A stretch of DNA of 5,684 nucleotides from Gammaproteobacteria bacterium (GTDB taxonomy: Bacteria > Pseudomonadota > Gammaproteobacteria > Steroidobacterales > Steroidobacteraceae), in the NCBI GenBank assembly GCA_030043215.1, contig JASHYG010000208.1, forward strand, positions 1 to 5,684, given 5' to 3'. The position numbers and the translations under genes were made by a program. Positions 1 to 4,793 of the stretch are shown in pieces (the stretch's first letter is position 1; each line of letters opens with the position of its first letter). Below the pieces are notes generated by a model. That model ran no database searches. It had not been told where the DNA came from and saw only the letters and a list, made by a program, of their open reading frames with translations.

Positions 1-426
1 GGACGCTTCCTCGGCCTGCCGACGCTCGCGCTCTCCTTGTGCACCGCGCCTCGCAGCGGCCGGCACTTCGACAGCGGCGCCCGCGTCGCGCGCCTGCTGC
101 TCGAGCGCTTGCTCGAGCAGCCGCTCGAGCGGTCGCTCATTCTCAACGTCAACGTGCCGGACGTGCCCTTCGGTGAGCTCAAGGGGATCCGCGCGACGCG
201 GCTCGGCTTCCGGCATCGATCGGCGCAGGTGATGCGCGCGCACGATCCCCGGGGACAGCCGGTGTACTGGATCGGGCCGGCGGGCCCTCAAGCGGACGCG
301 GGCCCCGGAACCGACTTCCACGCCATCGCCGAGGGCTATGTCTCGGTCACTCCGCTGCAGATCGATTTCACGCGGCACGCGGCCCTGCCCGAGGTCGCGA
401 GCTGGCTGAGCGGCATCCATGTCTGA
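1..426 (+). CDS. surE: 5'/3'-nucleotidase SurE, C-terminal part (5' end outside window)
   Basis: SurE is a cytoplasmic metal-dependent phosphatase that removes phosphate from nucleoside monophosphates and helps cells survive stationary phase. The frame is open from base 1, giving 141 residues starting [13 protein letters not shown], and closes at TGA 424-426. Family hallmarks seen are [17 protein letters not shown], the TRLG block, [16 protein letters not shown] and [12 protein letters not shown], in the usual SurE order. The full family length is about 250 residues, so roughly the first 110, including the metal-binding Asp-Asp, Ser and Asn residues, lie upstream and cannot be checked. The stop lies inside the next gene: pcm's first ATG (419) overlaps surE by 8 nt, indicating co-transcription and probably translational coupling. 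Residues encoded at 96-131 form an [12 protein letters not shown] pattern carrying a strong DNA hairpin. Family identity is secure; substrate preference is not determinable. Confidence 0.96.
   Translation, partial: GRFLGLPTLALSLCTAPRSGRHFDSGARVARLLLERLLEQPLERSLILNVNVPDVPFGELKGIRATRLGFRHRSAQVMRAHDPRGQPVYWIGPAGPQADAGPGTDFHAIAEGYVSVTPLQIDFTRHAALPEVASWLSGIHV
96..130 (+). repeat. Triple 12-bp-spaced GCTCGAGC palindrome and perfect hairpin inside surE
   Basis: The palindromic octamer GCTCGAGC occurs at 99-106, 111-118 and 123-130, exactly 12 bp apart. The first two copies are part of a perfect 11-bp inverted repeat (96-106 with 111-121) around a 4-nt loop (GCTT). It encodes a Leu/Glu/Arg-rich helical stretch of SurE, so codon preference for CTC-GAG may be the whole explanation. 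An effect on the mRNA is possible but not shown. Confidence 0.6.
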
Positions 427-1081
427 CTTGCGGATGACGGGGATCGGCATGACCTCGGCGCGCACGCGCGATCGGCTGGTGCAGCGCCTGCGAGAGCAGG
501 GGATCTCGAACCTGAGCGTCCTCGAGCGCATCCGCAACGTGCCGCGGCACATCTTCGTGGACGAGGCGCTGAGCAGCCGCGCGTACGAGGACACCGCGCT
601 GCCGATCGGCTTCGGGCAGACCATCTCGCAGCCCTACATCGTCGCGCGCATGACCGAAGCGCTGCTCGAGGGCACGCCGCTTCTGAGTGTCCTCGAGGTT
701 GGAACCGGTTGCGGCTACCAGACCGCCGTGCTCGCGCCGCTCGTCGAGAAGCTCTTCACCATCGAGCGCATCGAGCCGCTCGTCGAGCGCGCGAGGCAGC
801 GCATCAAGGAGCTCGAGCTGCGCAACGTGCGCTTCCGGCACGGCGACGGCAGCGGCGGGTGGAAGGCTCATGCGCCGTACGACGGCATCCTCGTCGCCGC
901 CGCGCCACTCACGGTTCCCGAGCTGCTGCTGCAGCAGCTGAAGGTCGGCGGCCGGCTGATCGTGCCGATCGGCGCGGAAGGCGAGCAGGAGCTCGTCCGC
1001 TTCGTGCGCAAGGAGCAGCGCATCGAGCGCCAGCCGCTCGGTGCCGTCGCCTTCGTGCCGCTCCTCGGAGGCACGATCTAG
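419..1081 (+). CDS. pcm: Protein-L-isoaspartate O-methyltransferase
   Basis: Pcm transfers a methyl group from S-adenosylmethionine to L-isoaspartyl residues formed by protein ageing, starting their repair to L-aspartate in the cytoplasm. The 220-residue protein shows the family in order: [11 protein letters not shown] (about 41-51), the substrate-side block [17 protein letters not shown] (64-80), SAM-binding motif [14 protein letters not shown] (91-103), the motif II-like [17 protein letters not shown], the motif with [16 protein letters not shown], and a C-terminal FVPLLGG. E. coli Pcm is 208 residues. The first ATG (419) overlaps the surE stop. In-frame ATGs at 434 and 449 also exist; the one at 449 has a GGGG run just upstream and gives an N-terminus ([10 protein letters not shown]) that aligns with the E. 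coli start. The residues [10 protein letters not shown] resemble extended forms I recall from other gammaproteobacteria, so 419 is kept. No classical terminator is seen after the TAG stop. Confidence 0.96.
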   Translation: MSDLRMTGIGMTSARTRDRLVQRLREQGISNLSVLERIRNVPRHIFVDEALSSRAYEDTALPIGFGQTISQPYIVARMTEALLEGTPLLSVLEVGTGCGYQTAVLAPLVEKLFTIERIEPLVERARQRIKELELRNVRFRHGDGSGGWKAHAPYDGILVAAAPLTVPELLLQQLKVGGRLIVPIGAEGEQELVRFVRKEQRIERQPLGAVAFVPLLGGTI

Positions 1082-1154
1082 CTGAGAGGCTACGCGATAT
1101 TCTGATCGTAAGTAGCTGAATCAAAATGCTGGTTCATCTGACCGGGATGCCGGA

Positions 1155-1176
1155 GCCGCGGCGTGCCTCCCGCGGC
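1155..1176. repeat. GC-rich 7-bp hairpin downstream of pcm
   Basis: GCCGCGG (1155-1161) and CCGCGGC (1170-1176) form a perfect 7-bp inverted repeat around an 8-nt loop, 73 nt past the pcm stop. No T-run follows on the + strand (AGAGCCTGTGG), so it does not look like an intrinsic terminator, although it could stabilise the pcm mRNA 3' end. A chance match is possible in DNA this GC-rich. Confidence 0.35.
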
Positions 1177-1233
1177 AGAGCCTGTGGCGAGCGAGCTTTC
1201 TCCCCGATCGGAAAACTTGAAGGTCCTCAAATA

Positions 1234-1255
1234 GCTTGCACCTGGAACTGCAAGC
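1234..1255. repeat. 7-bp inverted repeat GCTTGCA...TGCAAGC
   Basis: GCTTGCA (1234-1240) and TGCAAGC (1249-1255) are a perfect inverted repeat with an 8-nt centre (CCTGGAAC). It overlaps the putative -35 element and spacer of the candidate promoter at 1237-1265. It could therefore be an operator-like dyad or an RNA hairpin upstream of the structured element. Function is unknown. Confidence 0.35.
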
Positions 1256-1265
1256 CGATTACCAT
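1237..1265 (+). promoter_or_regulatory. Weak candidate sigma70 promoter before the structured element
   Basis: TTGCAC (1237-1242) and TACCAT (1260-1265) are separated by exactly 17 bp and match the sigma70 consensus at 3/6 and 4/6 positions. The predicted start would be near 1272, just ahead of the left arm of the long inverted repeat (from 1277). Placement is the main argument. The motif match alone is weak and could be chance in this locally AT-richer DNA. Confidence 0.25.
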
Positions 1266-1276
1266 GTCTCCGAACA

Positions 1277-1439
1277 ACGACAGACGGTCGGGAGAAGGCA
1301 CAGGGTGGAGGGACCGATGAAAAGCAACAATAACTGTGTGCAAAAACAATAAGATAGAGCCAATTGTTCGAGTCTGTCAGCTTCGAATGATTGTGTTGGT
1401 GGAACTCTCTCCCTCTGTGCCTTCTCTAGACCGCCTCGT
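1277..1439 (+). ncRNA. Candidate structured RNA with long imperfect stem; family not recognised
   Basis: Left arm 1277-1313 and right arm 1406-1439 pair over about 32 positions. The core is a perfect 12-bp match (GAGAAGGCACAG 1292-1303 with CTGTGCCTTCTC 1415-1426), extended outward by 1285-1289/1429-1433, 1282-1283/1435-1436 and 1277-1279/1437-1439. It is extended inward, past a bulged T1306, by 1307-1313/1406-1412. The 92-nt apical part (1314-1405) contains a second hairpin, 1361-1372 with 1382-1393 (12 pairs, 9-nt loop), and possibly a small bulged one at 1324-1341. Six oppositions (1291/1427, 1304/1414, 1311/1408, 1365/1389, 1366/1388, 1372/1382) are G-U only when read from the + strand, whereas only one (1284/1434) would be G-U on the minus strand. 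This favours a + strand RNA. Base composition at 1321-1380 is 37% GC, far below the flanking genes. The alternatives are a MITE-like insertion with 30-bp terminal repeats, or a decayed element. No target-site duplication was evident. Confidence 0.5.
1317..1352 (+). CDS. Possible 11-residue leader-type peptide inside the structured element
   Basis: ATG at 1317 follows a perfect GGAGG (1307-1311) with 5-nt spacing, and the frame reads MKSNNNCVQKQ before TAA at 1350-1352. The peptide is hydrophilic and Asn/Gln/Lys-rich, so it does not resemble hydrophobic type I toxins. Its ribosome-binding site is paired with 1408-1412 in the long stem, so translation would require the stem to open. Codon content (AAA, AAC, AAT, CAA) differs sharply from neighbouring genes, but that only reflects local AT-richness. 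The ORF is short enough to be chance; the strong ribosome-binding site and its sequestration are the reasons to list it. Confidence 0.2.
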   Translation: MKSNNNCVQKQ

Positions 1440-1444
1440 GGCGG
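1431..1444. repeat. 5-bp hairpin next to the minus-strand stop codon
   Basis: CCGCC (1431-1435) and GGCGG (1440-1444) flank a 4-nt loop, ending 1 nt before the stop codon of the minus-strand gene (1446-1448). There is no T-run on either side, so an intrinsic terminator is not supported. Its left half is the outer part of the right arm of the long inverted repeat, so the two structures exclude each other. Confidence 0.4.
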
Positions 1445-1445
1445 C

Positions 1446-1817
1446 TCATATCGGAAACAGCAGCGCCACTACCCGCCGCTCCTCCTGAACGAGAATGTTG
1501 TACGTGCGGCACGCCGCGCGGAAGTCCATCGGCTCGAGCCCGATGCCGCGCGCTGCGAAGGCCTCGCGAACCTGAGCGCTCGGGAAGCGCTGCGCGGCGC
1601 CGGTGCCGAGCAGCACCACCTGCGGATTCAACGCGAAGACCGGCTCGAGGTGCGAGGCCGCGAGCTCCGCCGCGCTCGGAGCTTCCCACTCGGTGATGAG
1701 CGTGTCGGCTGCGACGATGCACGGTGTGCTCACCAGCCGCTCGCCGATGCGCACGGCGCCGGGCGCATAGCCGCGAATCAAATTCACGTCGGTGCGCGCA
1801 TCGAGCGTGAGCTTCAT
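1446..1817 (-). CDS. Mth938-like domain protein (Xcc1710-like, DUF498)
   Basis: A 123-residue protein that fills the length of a single Mth938-type domain. The recognisable block is VVLLGTG (67-73), Q76-FP (76-79), GIGLEPMDFRAACRTYNIL (91-109) and the terminal VVALLFP. The AACRTYNIL signature is the strongest. The family is widespread in proteobacteria with no settled biochemical role; the human homologue NDUFAF3 assists respiratory complex I assembly, which does not prove the same role here. The ATG at 1815-1817 is chosen because the protein then starts MKLTLD, as I expect for relatives. Longer in-frame extensions run antisense into the next gene and have no support. There is no good Shine-Dalgarno at normal spacing (GAGGCG sits about 12 nt upstream), while a promoter-like pair places transcription start on the ATG itself. 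The gene diverges from rpfE across 33 bp and converges on pcm. Confidence 0.88.
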   Translation of the reverse strand: MKLTLDARTDVNLIRGYAPGAVRIGERLVSTPCIVAADTLITEWEAPSAAELAASHLEPVFALNPQVVLLGTGAAQRFPSAQVREAFAARGIGLEPMDFRAACRTYNILVQEERRVVALLFPI

Positions 1818-1823
1818 GCCGTT

Positions 1824-1852
1824 AACATACGCCTCGTGCGGCAGCTCGTCAT
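1824..1852 (-). promoter_or_regulatory. Candidate promoter giving a leaderless Mth938-like mRNA
   Basis: Read on the minus strand, ATGACG (1847-1852) and TATGTT (1824-1829) are 17 bp apart and match TTGACA/TATAAT at about 4/6 positions each. The start site expected 7 nt beyond the -10 box is 1817, which is the A of the ATG. The -35 box overlaps the start codon of the divergent rpfE-type gene. The short AT-rich patch GTTAACATAC stands out in GC-rich surroundings. No comparably good + strand promoter was found in the 33-bp gap. Confidence 0.35.
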
Positions 1853-2981
1853 GGTCGTATCGGACCTCTACCTGGCCCCCGGCGTGGCTCCTCCGCCCGC
1901 CGGCAAGCTGCACCTGCCTGGCCTCGACCGCATGGTGCGCTTCGGGACTCTCGAGCAGCGGCCGCAGGGCTGGCGCGCATGGCTCGCAGAGTGGCTCGGC
2001 CGCCGCGATCTCGCCCGCGTGAGTCCGGGATCCATCGCCGTGTGTGCGCCGTCGGTGGCAGCCGGACCGTCGGCGCCTGCCGCGCTGCCGGGGGCTCGCC
2101 CGCCGCTCGCGGCGGGCCCCGAGACTCAAACTCCGCAGTGGATCTGGCTCGCCGATCCGTTGCATCTCACCGCGAGCCTCACGAGCCTGCATCTCATGCC
2201 GCACGGTCTTCTGCGTCTCGACGGCCCGGCTCAGGCGGAGCTGTGCCGCGCCTTCGATACCGCATTCGCCGGTACGGGCTACACCCTCGTGCCCACTCGC
2301 TGCGGCCGGTTCCTCGCGACCGGCCCGGCGCCGCCGGGCGAGGTGCGGACGACGGATCCGGCGCGCTGTCTGGGATCGACCATCGGGGAGGCTTTACCGC
2401 ACGGAGCCGCGGCCAGCGCTCTGCGGCGTCTCGGCGTGGAGATCGAGATGTGGCTGCACGAGCATCCGCTCAACGCGCATCGCATGCGCGCGGGGCGGCC
2501 GCCGATCAGCACGCTGTGGCTGTGGGGCGGCGGAGCGCCGCTCTCCGGCGCGCAGGGCGTGCCTTCATCCGGCGAGCGCTCGCCGGCCGTTGCTGTTTTG
2601 GGCGATGATCCCTTCGTGGAAGGTCTCTCGCATCTCCTCGGCGCGCCGTGCGAACCCGTGCCGTACGGGCCCGCGCCGGGCGAACCCGCGCCGCGAAGCC
2701 TCGCGTCGCTCGCCGCCACCGCGGATCGCGGGGTCGTCCAGATCGAGCTATTCAGTTCGGGCGGCGATTCGCGCCCGCCGAGCGTCTCGCCTGCGGCGCC
2801 GGTCCACGCGCTCGAGGCGCTCGATCGCGACTGGATCGAGCCGGCGCTCGAGCTGCTCGCCCGCCGCGAGATCGCGTGCCTCGCCGTGGTGGCGAGCGAT
2901 CGGCAGGTGTCACTCACGTCCCGCGACCGAATGAAACGCTGGCGCCGCCCGCGTGCGGCGCTCGCCGCGCTGCAACCATGA
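1851..2981 (+). CDS. rpfE: RpfE-type conserved protein of unknown biochemical function
   Basis: A 376-residue protein with features I associate with the RpfE regulatory-protein family (sometimes mis-named phosphoglycerate mutase): WIWLADPLHL (about 97-106), followed by a Leu-rich stretch, GRFLATGP, and the diagnostic block EMWLHEHPLN...PPISTLWLWGGG ending near residue 228. In Xanthomonas, rpfE lies in the rpf cluster near recJ and influences extracellular enzyme and polysaccharide output, but no enzymatic activity is established. The middle has a Pro/Ala-rich linker (about 60-95), and the C-terminal third is variable and low in recognisable motifs. No signal peptide or membrane segment is seen. 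The start is uncertain: ATG 1851 has no clear ribosome-binding site, and an in-frame GTG at 1836 is the alternative. The frame is open further upstream to 1650, but that part is antisense to the Mth938-like gene. The stop overlaps the recJ start as ATGA (2978-2981). Confidence 0.75.
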   Translation: MVVSDLYLAPGVAPPPAGKLHLPGLDRMVRFGTLEQRPQGWRAWLAEWLGRRDLARVSPGSIAVCAPSVAAGPSAPAALPGARPPLAAGPETQTPQWIWLADPLHLTASLTSLHLMPHGLLRLDGPAQAELCRAFDTAFAGTGYTLVPTRCGRFLATGPAPPGEVRTTDPARCLGSTIGEALPHGAAASALRRLGVEIEMWLHEHPLNAHRMRAGRPPISTLWLWGGGAPLSGAQGVPSSGERSPAVAVLGDDPFVEGLSHLLGAPCEPVPYGPAPGEPAPRSLASLAATADRGVVQIELFSSGGDSRPPSVSPAAPVHALEALDRDWIEPALELLARREIACLAVVASDRQVSLTSRDRMKRWRRPRAALAALQP

Positions 2982-4747
2982 TCACGCGCATCAGGCGGCG
3001 GGAGGCCGCGACGCTCCACCTCGGGACCTCCGTTCATCCTGTTCTCGAGCGCGTCTATGCGGCGCGCGGCATCCGGGCGGCTGCGGAGCTCAGCCTCGCC
3101 CTGGAACGGCTGCATCCCGTCGGCACGCTCGAGGGGGTCGATGCGGCCGCAGAGCTGCTCGCCCGGCACCGCGAGGCGGGCCGCGTCCTCATCGTCGGGG
3201 ACTTCGATGCAGACGGCGCGACGAGCACCGCGCTGATGGTGCGCGCGCTCGAGGCCTGGTCGTTCGCCGCCGTGGACTTCCTGGTGCCGAACCGCTTCGA
3301 GTACGGCTACGGCCTCACTCCGGAGATCGTCGCGCTCGCCGCGGAGCGCAGGCCGACGCTCATCGTCACGGTGGATAACGGCATGTCGAGCGTGTCCGGA
3401 GTGGCCGCAGCGCGCGAGCGCGGCATCGATGTGCTCGTGACCGATCACCATCTCCCCGGTGCCGAACTGCCGGCCGCGAACGTGATCGTGAATCCCAACG
3501 CGCGCGCGAGCGTCTTTGCGAGCCGCGCGCTCGCGGGCGTCGGCGTGGCGTTCTATGTCGCGGCGGCGCTCAAGCGCCTGCTCGACGCATCGGGCGCCGC
3601 GCCGCGCGGTGCGCCCGGCCCGGCGGAGTACCTGGACCTGGTCGCGCTCGGTACCATCGCGGACCTCGTGCCGCTCGATGCGAACAATCGAGTGCTCGTC
3701 GCACAGGGCCTCAAGCGCATCGGCGCCGAGCGCTGCGTGCCGGGCATCCGCGCGTTGCTCAGCGTTGCCGGGCGGCATCGAGCCGACCTCACCGCGGCCG
3801 ATCTGGCCTTCGGCGTCGCCCCGCGGCTGAATGCGGCGGGGCGGCTCGACGATATGAGTATCGGCATCCAGTGCCTCCTCGCCCAGGATGCCGCGCGCGC
3901 GGGCGAGCTGGCCGCACGGCTGGATCAGTTGAACCAGGAGCGGCGTGCGATCGAGGCGCGCATGCAGACGGAGGCGCTCGCCGCCGTGCGGCAGCTCACC
4001 GGGGCCGCCTCCGACGCCGGCCGGCACAGCGGGCTCACGCTGTTCGACGAGAGCTGGCACCAGGGAGTCGTGGGCCTCGTCGCGGGCCGCGTCAAGGAGC
4101 GCACCGGGCGCCCGGTGATCGCGTTCGCGCAGGCCGGCGACGGCCTGCTGCGCGGGTCCGCCCGATCGGTTGCGGGACTGCACATTCGAGATGTGCTCGA
4201 TGCGGTCGCGGTGCGCCATCCGGATCTCATCATGCGCTTCGGCGGCCACGCCATGGCCGCCGGCCTCACCCTCGAGCGGGCGAAGCTCGACGCGTTTGCG
4301 CGCGCGTTCGACGAGGAAGTGGCGCGCTCGAGGGAAGGCGTCGCGGACGCCGATTGCGTCGAGACCGACGGCGAGCTCGCGGCGCACGAGATTGCACTCG
4401 ACACTGCGGCCGCGCTGCGCGACGGCGGGCCCTGGGGCCAGGCGTTTCCGGAGCCGTGCTTCGACGGCCTGTTCTCGGTCCGCAATTCCCGCGTGGTGGG
4501 CGATAAGCATTTGAAGATGTGGGTCGAGGTGCCCCGCACCGGACGGTCTTTCGATGCGATCGCCTTCAACCACATCGAGCGTGCCACGGTTGCCGAGGGT
4601 CGTGCGGCGACCGGGTCCGCCGCGCGGCAGGGCCCCCTCGAGCTGCCCTCCGGCGAGGCTCGCCTGGTCTACCGCCTCGACATCAACGAGTATCAGGGCG
4701 AGCGGCGCTTGCAGCTGCTCGTGGACCACGTGCTTCCCCCCGCGTGA
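2978..4747 (+). CDS. recJ: Single-stranded-DNA-specific 5'-3' exonuclease RecJ
   Basis: RecJ degrades single-stranded DNA 5' to 3' in RecF-pathway recombination, mismatch repair and base-excision repair, using two metal ions. The 589-residue protein is close to the 577 of E. coli. All DHH-phosphoesterase motifs are intact: DFDADG (75-80), VDNG with D133, the DHH triad at 156-158, and GTIADLVPLD with D229. Further on are PRLNAAGRLDDMSIGI, the DHHA1-type SWHQGVVGLVAGR, GSARSVAGLHIRD, and the nucleic-acid-binding GGHAMAAG (422-429). The C-terminal 120 or so residues match the OB-fold region, ending in LDINEYQGERRLQLLVDH. A stretch near 540-560 (EGRAATGSAARQGPLELPSG) looks like a lineage-specific loop. 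The ATG at 2978 shares 4 nt with the rpfE stop, which implies translational coupling; longer upstream readings in this frame are not supported. A very long antisense frame opposite this gene is a GC artefact. Confidence 0.97.
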   Translation: MITRIRRREAATLHLGTSVHPVLERVYAARGIRAAAELSLALERLHPVGTLEGVDAAAELLARHREAGRVLIVGDFDADGATSTALMVRALEAWSFAAVDFLVPNRFEYGYGLTPEIVALAAERRPTLIVTVDNGMSSVSGVAAARERGIDVLVTDHHLPGAELPAANVIVNPNARASVFASRALAGVGVAFYVAAALKRLLDASGAAPRGAPGPAEYLDLVALGTIADLVPLDANNRVLVAQGLKRIGAERCVPGIRALLSVAGRHRADLTAADLAFGVAPRLNAAGRLDDMSIGIQCLLAQDAARAGELAARLDQLNQERRAIEARMQTEALAAVRQLTGAASDAGRHSGLTLFDESWHQGVVGLVAGRVKERTGRPVIAFAQAGDGLLRGSARSVAGLHIRDVLDAVAVRHPDLIMRFGGHAMAAGLTLERAKLDAFARAFDEEVARSREGVADADCVETDGELAAHEIALDTAAALRDGGPWGQAFPEPCFDGLFSVRNSRVVGDKHLKMWVEVPRTGRSFDAIAFNHIERATVAEGRAATGSAARQGPLELPSGEARLVYRLDINEYQGERRLQLLVDHVLPPA

Positions 4748-4763
4748 GCCGCCGGCCCCGTCC

Positions 4764-4772
4764 TGCTAGACT
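4764..4772 (+). promoter_or_regulatory. prfB: Possible extended -10 promoter for prfB
   Basis: TGC-TAGACT (4764-4772) matches an extended -10 element (TGn plus 4/6 of TATAAT) in the 46-nt recJ-prfB gap. The start would be near 4779, leaving about a 15-nt leader. No -35 hexamer is recognisable, and prfB may simply be read from the rpfE-recJ transcript. This is a weak call. Confidence 0.25.
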
Positions 4773-4793
4773 AGCGCGCTTTACGAGCCTGCC

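Noticed and set aside
1079..1119. TAGCTGA direct repeat (1079-1085 and 1113-1119)
   Set aside because: Only two 7-mers, with no further symmetry; compatible with chance.
1155..1185. Intrinsic terminator of pcm
   Set aside because: The GC hairpin is not followed by a T-run, and it lies 73 nt past the stop codon.
1126..1320. 64-codon + strand ORF in the pcm downstream gap
   Set aside because: No ribosome-binding site, no recognisable motif, and it runs through two hairpins and the left arm of the inverted repeat; treated as chance.
1366..1374. tRNA T-loop-like GTTCGAGTC
   Set aside because: The flanks do not form a 5-bp T-stem, and no acceptor, D or anticodon arms are present; it belongs to the apical hairpin.
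1277..1439. Retron msr-msd RNA
   Set aside because: The paired ends superficially resemble a1/a2 repeats, but there is no reverse transcriptase gene in the window and no long nested msd hairpin.
1431..1444. Intrinsic terminator for the minus-strand gene
   Set aside because: The stem is short and is followed on the minus strand by TCTAGAGAAGG, with no U-tract.
1650..1850. N-terminal extension of the rpfE-type gene to 443 residues
   Set aside because: The extension is antisense to the well-supported Mth938-like gene and shows no family similarity; the ATG at 1851 or GTG at 1836 is more plausible.
1818..2204. N-terminal extension of the minus-strand Mth938-like gene to 252 residues
   Set aside because: The extra part is antisense to rpfE; the single domain is complete from the ATG at 1817.
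2279..4729. 816-codon open frame on the minus strand opposite rpfE/recJ
   Set aside because: It is antisense to two genes with clear family motifs; long antisense frames are expected in GC-rich coding DNA, and its translation is Arg/Ala/Glu-rich without recognisable domains.
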